Shown here piece after piece: positions 8,850-18,286 of a stretch of DNA of 64,000 nt (its first letter is position 1; every line of letters begins with the position of its first letter). This DNA is from an uncultured Maribacter sp. (GTDB taxonomy: Bacteria; Bacteroidota; Bacteroidia; Flavobacteriales; Flavobacteriaceae): assembly GCF_947500985.1 (NCBI RefSeq), contig NZ_CANMTX010000001.1:124001-188000 (forward strand). The letters are read 5' to 3'. The position numbers and the translations under genes are program-made. Under the pieces are notes generated by a model. The model was not told where the DNA came from, ran no database searches, and saw nothing but the letters and a program-made list of their open reading frames with translations.

Positions 8850-9239
8850 TTATTGTCGCTCTACTTTTTCGATTGAAGCTTTTTCTCTACAGTTTCTTAC
8901 CGTAAATATATAATCTTGTTCCTTGTATTCAGACTCTACAATGTAGGTTTTGCAGGGAACAGATTTTGTGTCACTTTTGCTAAAATCAACATCTCCCTCA
9001 GTTAAAATGTAAGTAACCCCAATAGAATCTAATTCAAACTCTTTTAGTTTTTGTGTTGCTTCATCGCTATAGTACATAGATTTAGATCTAATGTCTTTTA
9101 ATGTTCTACAGTCTGGTAGGTAGCAGAAATAAACACCCGTTTCTTGAGATTTCTTTTTAAGAAAAAAAGTAAGAAACACAATGCCAATAGATAAGCCAAC
9201 CAAGAAAAAACCTAACCTTTTAATAAAATCCATATTCAT
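8850..9239 (-). CDS. Membrane-anchored DUF4258-like protein
   Basis: 129 residues with one N-terminal transmembrane helix (LGFFLVGLSIGIVFLTFFL, about 10-28) and a soluble domain outside it. CYLPDCRTLKDIRSK and the later C-K-T-Y and NCRE pieces agree with the flavobacterial family I recall as DUF4258. Function unknown. ATG codons at 9239 and 9233 are both possible; the first is chosen because a TAATTTTG box at 9261-9268 leaves a normal short leader before it. It may be read before aroB-side genes only as a separate unit. Confidence 0.7.
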   Translation of the reverse strand: MNMDFIKRLGFFLVGLSIGIVFLTFFLKKKSQETGVYFCYLPDCRTLKDIRSKSMYYSDEATQKLKEFELDSIGVTYILTEGDVDFSKSDTKSVPCKTYIVESEYKEQDYIFTVRNCREKASIEKVERQ

Positions 9240-9260
9240 GCTTCAATACTTTTAAGAGTG

Positions 9261-9268
9261 CAAAATTA
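9261..9268 (-). promoter_or_regulatory. -7 promoter box of the DUF4258-like gene
   Basis: The minus strand reads TAATTTTG, matching TAnnTTTG, 21 bases before the start codon. Confidence 0.45.
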
Positions 9269-9309
9269 TGCCTTTTAAAATGGATAGGAAAAAGAAAGTC
9301 TTTAGTATT

Positions 9310-10509
9310 CTAAAAAATAAGGAAATTTATGTCACTGTATTGTAAATCGAACCATTCGCCTACAGACTTATTGGTCAATATACCATGGTACATGTAAAGT
9401 CCGTTACGTAAACCTTTGTCAAAACGGAGTGAATTTTCTAAACCACCATCTTCTCCAATTTTTAATAAATAAGGAGTAAATATGTTACTTATACTAACTG
9501 ATGCTGTTTTTGGATATCTAGACGGAATGTTTGGTACACCATAGTGAATGACATCAAATTTCTTTCTAGTGGGTTTGTTATGGTCGGTTATTTCGCTAGT
9601 TTCGAAACACCCGCCAGTATCAATACTTACATCAATGATAACAGCACCTTTTTTCATGTGCTCTACCATAGTACTAGTTACTACAACGGGCGATCGGTCT
9701 TTACCTCTTGTTGCTCCGATAGCCACATCGCATCGTTTTAAAGCTTTTAAGAGGTTTTTTGGTTGAATAGTAGACGTGTAGACTGTTTGTTTTAAGTTGG
9801 TCTGTATGTTTCTAAGTTTGGTAATAGAATTATCAAAAACCTTAACATTTGCTCCAATACCTATAGCTGATCTTGCTGCGAATTCACCAACAGTTCCTGC
9901 ACCTATAATCACCACTTCTACGGGTGGTACGCCACTAATGTTTCCGAACATTAATCCGTTACCGTTATTATTAGCAGCCATTAATTCGGCAGCAATTAGT
10001 ACTGAAGAAATACCGGCAATTTCACTAAGTGAGCGAACTGCAGGGTATTTACCTTCCTCATCACGAATGTATTCAAATGCAATAGCGGTAATTCGCTTTT
10101 TTGCTAGTTCTTCAAAATATTCTTTATACTGTGTTTTGATTTGAAGAGCAGATATGATGGTTGTCTGCGGATTTATATATTCTATTTCTGTTAGGGTAGG
10201 AGGCTCTACTTTTAGAATTAGGGGGCAAGCGAAAACTTTCTTAGTGTCTCGAGTTATTTCTCCACCAGCAGTAACATAATCGGCATCGGAGTAATGAGCG
10301 CCTTCGCCAGCGCCAGATTCTATTAAAACACGATGCCCATTAGCAGTTATTGCATTTACGGCATCAGGAGTAAGGCATATTCTTTTTTCTTGGTATTGGT
10401 TTTCCTTCGGAATACCAATAAATAATTCTCCTTTTTGACGCAAAACCTCTAGGGTTTCCTCTTGTGGAATCAATTGGTGTCTACTAAAAGGGGAAGTGGG
10501 TTGGTTCAT
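9310..10509 (-). CDS. ald: Alanine dehydrogenase
   Basis: 399 residues, about 30 longer than classical Ald but typical of the Bacteroidetes form. It reversibly deaminates L-alanine to pyruvate with NAD. The N-terminal domain has FIGIPKENQYQEKRICLTPD. The Rossmann fold is marked by VVIIGAGTVGEFAARSAIGI near 195-215 with a downstream Asp, and AVIIDVSIDTGGCFETS is the usual nucleotide-site loop. A member of the related saccharopine/transhydrogenase alpha group is the alternative. It has its own promoter box at 10549. Confidence 0.88.
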   Translation of the reverse strand: MNQPTSPFSRHQLIPQEETLEVLRQKGELFIGIPKENQYQEKRICLTPDAVNAITANGHRVLIESGAGEGAHYSDADYVTAGGEITRDTKKVFACPLILKVEPPTLTEIEYINPQTTIISALQIKTQYKEYFEELAKKRITAIAFEYIRDEEGKYPAVRSLSEIAGISSVLIAAELMAANNNGNGLMFGNISGVPPVEVVIIGAGTVGEFAARSAIGIGANVKVFDNSITKLRNIQTNLKQTVYTSTIQPKNLLKALKRCDVAIGATRGKDRSPVVVTSTMVEHMKKGAVIIDVSIDTGGCFETSEITDHNKPTRKKFDVIHYGVPNIPSRYPKTASVSISNIFTPYLLKIGEDGGLENSLRFDKGLRNGLYMYHGILTNKSVGEWFDLQYSDINFLIF

Positions 10510-10548
10510 AACTTACTAATGAGTTGTTCAAATCAATGACTTGAAACT

Positions 10549-10556
10549 CAAATGTA
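10549..10556 (-). promoter_or_regulatory. -7 promoter box of ald
   Basis: The minus strand reads TACATTTG, matching TAnnTTTG, about 40 bases before the ald start. Confidence 0.45.
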
Positions 10557-10604
10557 CAATTTTTAAAGAAATGAATTTTCTGAACTTTTAAAGATATTGA
10601 ATAG

Positions 10605-11273
10605 TTAAGATTTTAGCTGTAACCATCCTTGAATACGATTTTGAACATTCTTAAAAATATGCTCTAAGTTTCCTGTAGATAATTTTTCATTTATATCTTC
10701 AGAAATAGTAGAAATTTCATCTTGATGTACTTCTTTTCTATTATCTTCCGAATCAAAATTATCTGTATTATCGAATCCCTTATTTTTAAGTTCTTCTAAT
10801 TCTGCTTCGATTGCTTCTAAATCAATGCCATGTACGTGCTTATCGTACAATTTAACACGGATAATATATACGAAAGGAATGGTTATCATGCAAATAGGAA
10901 TCAACCACCATATGTTATCAGTATCGACAACATCATCAGAATCATATAATACTTCAAATAATTGAAAAGCATACATTGCTATTGGTATAATAATAATATG
11001 ATACCACCAGTCTCGAGAAGTAAGAAACCAAAAAATCATTAAATATAGAGGCACTACTTTAGTTGTTAAAAACCATACGTAAGTTTTAGCATCAGAAAAA
11101 CCGTTACCTCCTAACGTGAAACCAAAAAAAGTTAAATCTCCATTAGAATTATAGGGTAGGTATTCATAGCCTTTATATAAGAAAGGAGAAATTGCTATAA
11201 AAAAAACTAAAAGAGACTCCAGGAAAATCTTCTTTTTAGCTTTCTTTTTTTTGACTTTCTTTATCATTTGCAT
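10605..11273 (-). CDS. Conserved four-helix membrane protein
   Basis: 222 residues. A lysine-rich N-terminus (KKVKKKKAKKK) is followed by four hydrophobic segments (around 17-35, 72-90, 92-112 and 120-140), and then a long acidic cytoplasmic tail ending GWLQLKS. No enzyme motif was seen. It lies upstream of ald on the same strand, 95 bases away. The start may be Met1 or Met3. Function unknown; family recognised only as conserved in Flavobacteriia. Confidence 0.7.
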   Translation of the reverse strand: MQMIKKVKKKKAKKKIFLESLLVFFIAISPFLYKGYEYLPYNSNGDLTFFGFTLGGNGFSDAKTYVWFLTTKVVPLYLMIFWFLTSRDWWYHIIIIPIAMYAFQLFEVLYDSDDVVDTDNIWWLIPICMITIPFVYIIRVKLYDKHVHGIDLEAIEAELEELKNKGFDNTDNFDSEDNRKEVHQDEISTISEDINEKLSTGNLEHIFKNVQNRIQGWLQLKS

Positions 11274-11321
11274 TATAGTATTACTATATGCTAACGATGT
11301 AAACTATTAAATATTATAAAT

Positions 11322-11348
11322 AAAAAAAGAGCAATAAAATTGCTCTTT
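11322..11348 (-). terminator. Terminator of the small 43-residue ORF
   Basis: AAAGAGCAAT and TGCTCTTT form a hairpin with T-runs on the minus strand after it. It lies 22 bases after the stop codon of the small ORF, supporting that ORF as a transcribed unit. Confidence 0.6.
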
Positions 11349-11370
11349 AATTTTGAAAGAATTCTTTGAA

Positions 11371-11502
11371 TTAAATTCTTTTAGTAATCTTTCTCTTTTC
11401 AATATTTAATTGCTGATTATCAATATCAATAATTGGTGCAGCCATTGCTAAAAGGAATACGCCTAAAGCGATTGATGCTAAGAATGTTTTTTTGTTTTTC
11501 AT
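11371..11502 (-). CDS. Small membrane or secreted protein, 43 residues
   Basis: The ORF runs from ATG at 11502 to TAA at 11371. It has a basic start (MKNKK), one hydrophobic stretch (TFLASIALGVFLLAMAAP) and a polar tail ending KRKITKRI. The pattern is that of a small single-pass or signal-peptide-bearing protein. It sits alone between the membrane protein gene and tsaE with its own terminator at 11322. I faintly recall similar small ORFs near ald/tsaE in Flavobacteriia. The role is unknown. Confidence 0.6.
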   Translation of the reverse strand: MKNKKTFLASIALGVFLLAMAAPIIDIDNQQLNIEKRKITKRI

Positions 11503-11729
11503 TTCAAGGGATTTTTGGTTATACTAAATATTTAGTTCTCCTACAAACGTAAGAAAAAATACACAAATAAAACTCCCTTTATCGTTAAAATTGTGTCTTT
11601 TAACGGATTAATAAATCGTTTTGTCGAATTTTTGGTTTTTCATCGAATAAATGCAATATAAAACCACTCTTGAGGTTGTGTGATTTTCATATCTTTAAAA
11701 AACTATCACTTCTATGTCAATCTCTCAAA

Positions 11730-12140
11730 TTACGAGAGTACTAGCTTTCTTGTTTCTTCATCAATAATTTCAATTTTTATATTCTGAACATCATTAGGTA
11801 TTAAACTTGGTATTTTTTCTGGCCATTCCATAAATATCCATCCACCGGAAGCTAAATAATCATCCAGACCCATATCCATCGCTTCTTCTTCATCATTTAA
11901 GCGATAAAAGTCAAAATGATAGCCAAGTAATTCACCAGATTCAAGTGCATATTCATTGACTAAACCAAACGTAGGGCTGCTCACATTATCACTGCTACCT
12001 AACTCTTTTATAAGTGCTTTAATCAATGTCGTTTTACCTGCGCCCATAGGGGCGTAAAATGCTAATGTCTTGCTACTTGAGGATTTTATTATCTGCTTTG
12101 CGATATCTTCCAACTCGTGTTCTGTATAAATGAATTCCAT
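11730..12140 (-). CDS. tsaE: tRNA threonylcarbamoyladenosine biosynthesis ATPase TsaE
   Basis: 136 residues, usual length. The Walker A motif is APMGAGKTTLIKAL near 30-43, followed by SSPTFGLVNEY and the Walker-B-like FMEWPEKI region. TsaE drives turnover of the TsaB-TsaD complex that makes the universal t6A37 modification of tRNAs reading ANN codons. It begins 10 bases after porX on the same strand, so the two form an operon, a neighbourhood I recall in Flavobacteriia. Confidence 0.94.
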   Translation of the reverse strand: MEFIYTEHELEDIAKQIIKSSSSKTLAFYAPMGAGKTTLIKALIKELGSSDNVSSPTFGLVNEYALESGELLGYHFDFYRLNDEEEAMDMGLDDYLASGGWIFMEWPEKIPSLIPNDVQNIKIEIIDEETRKLVLS

Positions 12141-12150
12141 GGGTATAAAT

Positions 12151-13695
12151 CTATTTAGGTTCCAAAACTACAAAAGGTATTATCATTTCTTCTAGCGAAA
12201 CGCCGCCATGTTGGTAAGTGTTTCTATAGTAACTAACATAATGGTTGTAATTATTTGGATAGGCAAAGAAAAAGTCATTTTTTGCAAAAATATAAGAACT
12301 GCTCATATTAATACTAGGCAAATAAATAGATTTTGGATCTTTGGCTGCTAGTACATCGTTTTTTTCATAGGTAAGGCTTCTTCCGGTTTTGTAACGAAGA
12401 TTAGCACTTGTATCTCGGTCACCAACTACTTTAGATGGTGATTTTACATTTATAGTACCATGATCAGTGGTTATAATCAATTTCATACCTAATGTCTGTG
12501 CTTGCTGAATAATCTCTAGCATTGGTGAGTTTTTAAACCAGCTGGTGGTTAGAGATCTATAAGATTTATCATTTGAAGCCAATTCTTTAATTACCTCCAT
12601 TTCTGTTTTGGAATGGGATAGCATATCTACAAAATTGTAAACGATTACTGTTAAGTCATTATCTTTTTGAGTTTTGAAATTCTGACTTAAATGCTTTCCT
12701 TGTTTTAGGCTACTAATTTTATGGTATTCCCATTTTAAATCTAAACCGAGTCTTTTTAACTGAGCACCTAAGAATTTGTCTTCAAATAAGTTTTTACCGC
12801 CTTCATCGGTATCGTTTTTCCACCATTCTGGATATTTTTTCTCCATGTCAAGCGGAGTCAGACCAGAGAATATTGCATTACGTGCGTATTGTGTAGCTGT
12901 TGGTAGAATACTGTAATACGAATCTTCCTTCTTCTTTTTATAAAATGAGTTGACCGTATCTTCAAATGCGTACCATTGATCATAACGTAAGTTGTCAACA
13001 ACTATCAATAATGTTTTTGAATCTTTGATTTCCGGCGCTATCCAATCTTTGAATACAGTATGAGACATTACGGGGGCATCGGTATCGGTAAACCAATCTT
13101 CATAATTACGTTCTACAAACTTGCCAAATTGTTGATTTGCTTCTGTTTTTTGAGATTCTAAAATTTCGAACATTCCGCTGTCCTCAATTTCTTCTAACTG
13201 CAATTCCCAATAAATCAATTTTTTATATAAATCTGTCCATTCTTGATATGAATTTACCATAGATAAATCCATCGCAATCTTTCTAAATTCTTGCTGATAG
13301 TTACTAGTGGTCTTCTCAGAAACCAATCTTGAGTGGTCTAAATTCTTTTTCAAGGAAAGCAGAATCTGATTCGGATTTACTGGTTTTATAAGATAATCGG
13401 CAATTTTAGAACCGATAGCATCTTCCATTATAGATTCTTCTTCGCTCTTGGTAATCATTACAACGGGTAAAGAATTATCAATTATTTTAATTTCTGAAAG
13501 TGTCTCTAAACCAGATATACCAGGCATATTCTCATCTAAAAAAACGATATCTACTCTGGTTTCGGCTAATTCTTCTAATGCTTCTTGTCCGCTTTGGCAG
13601 GTGATAACACTGTAATTTTTTGATTCTAAAAAGATGATATGTGGCTTGAGTAAATCGATTTCATCATCTACCCACAATATTTTTATCTTGTTCAT
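12151..13695 (-). CDS. porX: PorX: response regulator fused to alkaline-phosphatase/PglZ-like domain
   Basis: 514 residues. The receiver domain occupies about 1-120 with acidic pocket DDE at 10-12, phospho-acceptor Asp54 in FLDENMPG and Lys104 in LIKPVN. A helical linker leads to a PglZ/alkaline-phosphatase-superfamily domain from about 200, marked by LLIVVDNLRYDQW, ILPTATQYARNA and ITTDHGTI, which hold metal ligands and the nucleophile region. PorX works with sensor kinase PorY and sigma factor SigP in controlling the type IX secretion system. The kinase is not in this window. It is followed by tsaE. Confidence 0.95.
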   Translation of the reverse strand: MNKIKILWVDDEIDLLKPHIIFLESKNYSVITCQSGQEALEELAETRVDIVFLDENMPGISGLETLSEIKIIDNSLPVVMITKSEEESIMEDAIGSKIADYLIKPVNPNQILLSLKKNLDHSRLVSEKTTSNYQQEFRKIAMDLSMVNSYQEWTDLYKKLIYWELQLEEIEDSGMFEILESQKTEANQQFGKFVERNYEDWFTDTDAPVMSHTVFKDWIAPEIKDSKTLLIVVDNLRYDQWYAFEDTVNSFYKKKKEDSYYSILPTATQYARNAIFSGLTPLDMEKKYPEWWKNDTDEGGKNLFEDKFLGAQLKRLGLDLKWEYHKISSLKQGKHLSQNFKTQKDNDLTVIVYNFVDMLSHSKTEMEVIKELASNDKSYRSLTTSWFKNSPMLEIIQQAQTLGMKLIITTDHGTINVKSPSKVVGDRDTSANLRYKTGRSLTYEKNDVLAAKDPKSIYLPSINMSSSYIFAKNDFFFAYPNNYNHYVSYYRNTYQHGGVSLEEMIIPFVVLEPK

Positions 13696-13743
13696 TGTAT
13701 TATTATTTTACTGATAATCAATTTCTATCCTATTGCTTTTGTA

Positions 13744-13751
13744 TAACTTTG
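13744..13751 (+). promoter_or_regulatory. -7 promoter box of the HD-domain gene
   Basis: TAACTTTG fits TAnnTTTG, 31 bases before the TTG start at 13783. Confidence 0.5.
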
Positions 13752-13782
13752 AAATGTTAATTTTAGAAAAGACAATACAATA

Positions 13783-15012
13783 TTGAAGACATCAAACAAA
13801 CTGAAAATCTTTAATGACCCAATTTACGGTTTTATAAGAATACCTAGTACGCTCGTTTTTGACCTGATTGCAGATCCTTACTTTCAAAGGCTTCGTAGAA
13901 TTTCTCAAATGGGGTTATCGTATTTAGTATATCCTGGGGCACACCATACCAGGTTTCATCACGCATTAGGTTGTATGTATTTAATGCAGAAATCTATTCA
14001 AGTACTTCGTTTTAAAGGGGTTGAGATAACTCAAGGTGAAGAAGACGGACTATTAATCGCTATTCTTTTACACGATATAGGGCATGGTCCTTTTTCTCAT
14101 GCTATGGAGCATAGTATTGTTGAAGGTGTAAGCCATGAGTTTATTTCGCTTCAATTTATGGAAGAACTCAATCAGCGATTTAACGGAAGTTTAACGGAGG
14201 CAATATCCATATTTACGGGTAATCACTCAAAAAAATTCTTAAATCAGTTGGTGTCTAGTCAGTTAGATATGGACCGATTAGACTATTTAAAAAGAGATAG
14301 TTTCTATACAGGCGTTGCCGAGGGTAATACAAATGCCGAAAGATTAATTACTATGTTAAATGTAGTTGATGGTAATTTGGTTATTGAAGAGAAGGGTATT
14401 TACTCTGTTGAGAAGTTTTTAATGGCGCGTCGATTTATGTATTGGCAAGTTTATTTGCATAAAACAGCTGTAGTAGCGGAACGTGTTCTAATTAGCATAT
14501 TGAAAAGAGCACGCTCTCTTATCGAAAAAGGGGAGTCTTTAAATTGTAGTGATGCATTAAAGTATTTCTTATCTAACCATATAGATATTAATAATTTTAA
14601 TAGCGAAATATTAGCAAAATTCGCAAAGCTAGATGATGTTGATATACTCGCAGCCCTAAAAGAATGGCAGTTTTCTGATGATTTTGTATTGTCATCACTC
14701 TGTGAAATGATTATAGATAGAAAACTGTTACATATTAAGGTTAAGAAAGAACCTGTTACAGAGAGTAAGTTTTTATCTCAGTTTAATAAGGTTAAAGCAC
14801 ACTATAATCTTACCGATGAAGAAACGTCTTATTTCGTCTTTAGAGGAGAGCTGAAAAATAAAGCATACGACAGGCAACATCAGACTATCAACATTTTAAG
14901 AAAAAATGGAAAGATTACGGACGTTGCAAAATTATCTGATCACCTTAATTTAAATGCACTTTCAAAAACGGTAACCAAATATTATATGTGTTATCCTAAA
15001 GAAGGGGTTTAA
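13783..15012 (+). CDS. HD-domain phosphohydrolase (dNTPase-like)
   Basis: 409 residues. The metal-binding HD motif is clear: FHHALGCMYLM near 60 provides the first His and LLHDIGHGPFSHAMEH near 104-119 the HD pair; LDMDRLDYLKRDS gives the later Asp. This arrangement is that of SAMHD1/dGTPase-like hydrolases that degrade dNTPs, so a nucleotide substrate is likely but unproven. The start is TTG, encoding MKTSNKLKIF; no ATG is available that keeps the conserved N-terminus. lpxD begins 23 bases downstream. Confidence 0.88.
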   Translation: MKTSNKLKIFNDPIYGFIRIPSTLVFDLIADPYFQRLRRISQMGLSYLVYPGAHHTRFHHALGCMYLMQKSIQVLRFKGVEITQGEEDGLLIAILLHDIGHGPFSHAMEHSIVEGVSHEFISLQFMEELNQRFNGSLTEAISIFTGNHSKKFLNQLVSSQLDMDRLDYLKRDSFYTGVAEGNTNAERLITMLNVVDGNLVIEEKGIYSVEKFLMARRFMYWQVYLHKTAVVAERVLISILKRARSLIEKGESLNCSDALKYFLSNHIDINNFNSEILAKFAKLDDVDILAALKEWQFSDDFVLSSLCEMIIDRKLLHIKVKKEPVTESKFLSQFNKVKAHYNLTDEETSYFVFRGELKNKAYDRQHQTINILRKNGKITDVAKLSDHLNLNALSKTVTKYYMCYPKEGV

Positions 15013-15035
15013 CAATTTTTCTTACTTTTACGCTC

Positions 15036-16052
15036 ATGAAATTTACAGCAGGTCAGATTGCAGGTATCTTAGAAGGAGAAGTGCATGGAAATCCAGAAAT
15101 AGCCGTACATAAACTTGCTAAAATCGAGGAAGGCGAAGAAGGCTCCCTTACTTTTTTAGCTAATCCGAAATATACTTCATTCATTTACAAGACAAAGGCA
15201 TCGGTTACGATAGTCAATAAGAGTTTTGTTCCAGAACAAGATTTATTTACCACTTTAATTAAGGTTGAAGATGCGTATAAATCGTTTTCTAAGTTGTTAG
15301 AATATTACAATCAAGTCAAAAACAATAAGGTAGGTATTGAAGAACCGATTTTTAAGTCGGATACTGCAACCTATGGAACTGATGTTTACATTGGTGCTTT
15401 TGCTTATTTAGGTAATAATGTAACCTTAGGAGATAATGTAAAAGTGTACCCTAATGTTTACATTGGTGATAATGTGAAAATAGGAGATAACGTGACGCTA
15501 TTTGCTGGAGCCAAAGTATATTCAGAAACTATTATCGGTAACAATTGTGTTGTTAATAGTGGTTCAGTGCTAGGTGCTGACGGATTTGGTTTCGCACCAA
15601 ATGAAAATGGTGAATTTGTTAAAGTGCCACAAACCGGTAATGTTATTTTAGAAGATAATGTTGATATAGGTGCCGGTACTACGATAGATAGGGCTACTTT
15701 AGGTTCTACGATTTTAAGAAAAGGAGTGAAGCTAGATAATCAAATACAGATTGCACATAACGTTGAAATTGGCGAACATACGGTTATAGCTGCACAAACT
15801 GGTATTGCGGGTTCTACAAAAATAGGCAAGCATTGTATGATCGGTGGGCAAGTAGGCATTGTTGGTCATATCATTATTGGTGACAATGTAAAAATACAAG
15901 CACAATCGGGTATAGGAAGAAATGTTAAGGATAATGAAGTGCTACAGGGATCACCTGCTTTAAACTATGGTGATTACAATAAATCATATGTTCATTTTAA
16001 GAATTTACCGAGAATAATTAGTAGAATCGACACCTTAGAAAAGAAAGATTGA
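15036..16052 (+). CDS. lpxD: UDP-3-O-(3-hydroxyacyl)glucosamine N-acyltransferase
   Basis: 338 residues. It adds the N-linked acyl chain in the third step of lipid A synthesis. The N-terminal uridine-binding domain (about 1-95) is followed by left-handed beta-helix hexapeptide repeats. The catalytic His is in QIAHNVEIGEHTVIAAQTG, and a second conserved His is in QVGIVGHIIIGD. Its TGA overlaps the possible upstream TTG of lpxC/fabZ, so translation is probably coupled. A divergent paralogue lies at 18887. Confidence 0.95.
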   Translation: MKFTAGQIAGILEGEVHGNPEIAVHKLAKIEEGEEGSLTFLANPKYTSFIYKTKASVTIVNKSFVPEQDLFTTLIKVEDAYKSFSKLLEYYNQVKNNKVGIEEPIFKSDTATYGTDVYIGAFAYLGNNVTLGDNVKVYPNVYIGDNVKIGDNVTLFAGAKVYSETIIGNNCVVNSGSVLGADGFGFAPNENGEFVKVPQTGNVILEDNVDIGAGTTIDRATLGSTILRKGVKLDNQIQIAHNVEIGEHTVIAAQTGIAGSTKIGKHCMIGGQVGIVGHIIIGDNVKIQAQSGIGRNVKDNEVLQGSPALNYGDYNKSYVHFKNLPRIISRIDTLEKKD

Positions 16053-16054
16053 CG

Positions 16055-17455
16055 ATGAGTACAACAAACAGCAAACAAAGAACAATTAGTAAAGAAGTAA
16101 GCCTAACGGGAGTTGGTTTACATACTGGAAGCAATGTTACCATTAAGTTTTTACCTGCAGATGAAAATCACGGTTATAAATTTAAAAGGGTAGATTTAGA
16201 AGGAGAACCAATTATTCCAGCTGATGCTAACCTAGTTATAAACACCCAAAGAGGCACTAATTTAGAAAAAAATGGTGTAAAAATTCAGACTTCAGAGCAT
16301 GTTTTGGCGGCTTTGGTGGGTCTTGAAATAGATAATGTACTTATAGAATTGAATGCTGCAGAGCCACCAATTATGGATGGTTCTTCTAAATTCTTTGTAG
16401 AAGTTTTAGAGAATGCCGGTATTGTTGAACAAGAAGCAGAGCGTGAAGAATACATTGTTAAAGATGTTATTTCTTTTAAGGATGAAAAAACAGGTAGTGA
16501 AATAACAATTATACCATCAGACGAATATCAATTGATGACGATGGTTGATTTTGGAACTAAAGTTTTAGGAACCCAAAACGCTACATTAGAAAAACTTTCT
16601 GATTTCAAATCTGAAATTTCAAATGCACGTACATTTAGCTTTCTACACGAGTTAGAAATGCTTTTGGAAAACGGACTAATAAAAGGTGGTGATTTAAATA
16701 ATGCTATCGTTTATGTAGATAAAGAAATTTCTCAGGCTACCATGACGAAATTAGAGAAGGCTTTTGATAAAAAGAAGCTTTCTGTAAAAGCTAATGGTAT
16801 TTTAGATAATCTGACATTGCACCAGCCTAACGAGGCAGCAAGACATAAATTATTGGATGTTATTGGTGATTTAGCATTAATTGGTACACGTATACGAGGT
16901 AAGATAATAGCTAACAAGCCTGGTCATTATGTAAACAATCAATTTGCGAAGAAGCTTTCACAAATCATCAAATTAGAAAAACGAAATAAAGTTCCTAAGT
17001 ACGACTTAAGCTTACCTCCTTTAATGGATATCCATAAGATAATGGATATGCTACCTCACAGACCTCCTTTCTTATTAATAGATCGTATAATCGAGCTATC
17101 AGAAACGCATGTTGTGGGTATGAAAAATGTGACGATGAACGAACCTTTCTTCGTTGGTCACTTTCCAGGAGCACCTGTAATGCCAGGTGTGCTTCAAGTA
17201 GAAGCTATGGCGCAAACAGGTGGTATTTTAGTTTTAAGTACTGTACCGGACCCAGAAAATTATTTGACTTTATTTATGAAAATAGATAAAGTGAAATTTA
17301 AAAGGCAAGTATTGCCAGGCGATACATTAATATTTCACTGTAGTTTAATTACACCGATTAGAAGAGGTATTTGTCATATGCAAGCTTATGCATACGCAAA
17401 TGACAAATTAGTAAGTGAAGCTGAATTAATGGCGCAAATAGTTAAAAGAACATAG
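16055..17455 (+). CDS. lpxC/fabZ: Bifunctional UDP-3-O-acyl-GlcNAc deacetylase / 3-hydroxyacyl-ACP dehydratase
   Basis: 466 residues from the ATG at 16055; a TTG two codons earlier (16049) is possible but less likely. Residues 1 to about 305 are LpxC, the zinc deacetylase committing step of lipid A, with zinc ligands in SEHVLAAL and RHKLLDVIGDL and the EPPIMDGSS loop. Residues from about 325 are FabZ, with catalytic His in MLPHRPPFL and Glu in PGVLQVEAMAQ. The fusion is characteristic of Bacteroidetes. lpxA starts one base after the stop. Confidence 0.95.
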   Translation: MSTTNSKQRTISKEVSLTGVGLHTGSNVTIKFLPADENHGYKFKRVDLEGEPIIPADANLVINTQRGTNLEKNGVKIQTSEHVLAALVGLEIDNVLIELNAAEPPIMDGSSKFFVEVLENAGIVEQEAEREEYIVKDVISFKDEKTGSEITIIPSDEYQLMTMVDFGTKVLGTQNATLEKLSDFKSEISNARTFSFLHELEMLLENGLIKGGDLNNAIVYVDKEISQATMTKLEKAFDKKKLSVKANGILDNLTLHQPNEAARHKLLDVIGDLALIGTRIRGKIIANKPGHYVNNQFAKKLSQIIKLEKRNKVPKYDLSLPPLMDIHKIMDMLPHRPPFLLIDRIIELSETHVVGMKNVTMNEPFFVGHFPGAPVMPGVLQVEAMAQTGGILVLSTVPDPENYLTLFMKIDKVKFKRQVLPGDTLIFHCSLITPIRRGICHMQAYAYANDKLVSEAELMAQIVKRT

Positions 17456-17456
17456 A

Positions 17457-18242
17457 ATGAATCAACCTTTAGCCTATATACATCCGGGAGCTAAAATTGC
17501 CAAAAATGTGGTAGTTGAACCGTTTACAACTATCCATAATAACGTTATTATTGGCGATGGTACTTGGATCGGGTCAAATGTGACTATAATGGAAGGCGCT
17601 CGTATTGGTAAGAATTGTAATATTTTTCCTGGTGCAGTAATATCTGCTTCTCCACAAGATTTAAAATACGATGGTGAAGAAACTACCGTTGAAATCGGTG
17701 ATAATACCACTATTAGAGAATGTGCTACCATACACAAAGGTACCTCTGATCGTATGAAAACTGTTATCGGTAAAAATTGTCTAATAATGGCATATTGCCA
17801 TGTTGCACACGATTGCTTAGTAGGGGATAACTGTATATTTTCAAATAACTCTACATTAGCAGGTCACGTTACTATTGGTGATAATGTAATACTAGCTGGT
17901 TTGGTTGCTGTACATCAATTTGTATCTGTTGGTCAACATGCTTTTGTAACCGGAGGTTCTTTGGTGAGAAAAGATGTTCCGCCTTATGTGAAAGCTGCAA
18001 GAGAGCCTTTGTCTTATGTGGGAATCAATTCTGTAGGATTAAGAAGAAGAGGATTTGTATCTGATAAAATTAGAGAAATTCAGAATATCTACAGAATTCT
18101 ATATCAAAAGAATTATAACAACACTCAAGCTGTGCAAATAATTGAAGCGGAGATGGAAGCAACCCCTGAACGTGACGAGATTTTGCAATTTATTCGTGAT
18201 TCTCAACGTGGAATCATGAAAGGATATTTCAGCAATAATTAA
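17457..18242 (+). CDS. lpxA: Acyl-ACP--UDP-N-acetylglucosamine O-acyltransferase
   Basis: 261 residues, the standard length. It performs the first acylation of lipid A synthesis. Hexapeptide repeats (IGDGTWIGSNVTI, IGKNCNIFPGAVI) form the beta-helix; the catalytic His lies in CHVAHDCLVGDN, with STLAGHVTIGD and the C-terminal helical domain YVGINSVGLRRRGF. It is placed directly after lpxC/fabZ, giving the order lpxD-lpxC/fabZ-lpxA, and efp follows after 44 bases. Confidence 0.96.
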   Translation: MNQPLAYIHPGAKIAKNVVVEPFTTIHNNVIIGDGTWIGSNVTIMEGARIGKNCNIFPGAVISASPQDLKYDGEETTVEIGDNTTIRECATIHKGTSDRMKTVIGKNCLIMAYCHVAHDCLVGDNCIFSNNSTLAGHVTIGDNVILAGLVAVHQFVSVGQHAFVTGGSLVRKDVPPYVKAAREPLSYVGINSVGLRRRGFVSDKIREIQNIYRILYQKNYNNTQAVQIIEAEMEATPERDEILQFIRDSQRGIMKGYFSNN

Positions 18243-18286
18243 ATAACACAGTAAACTTAAGTTAACAACATTAATAAATACTACGA

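Noticed and set aside
16732-16917. Minus-strand ORF inside lpxC/fabZ
   Set aside because: Antisense to a well-supported gene, with no family resemblance.
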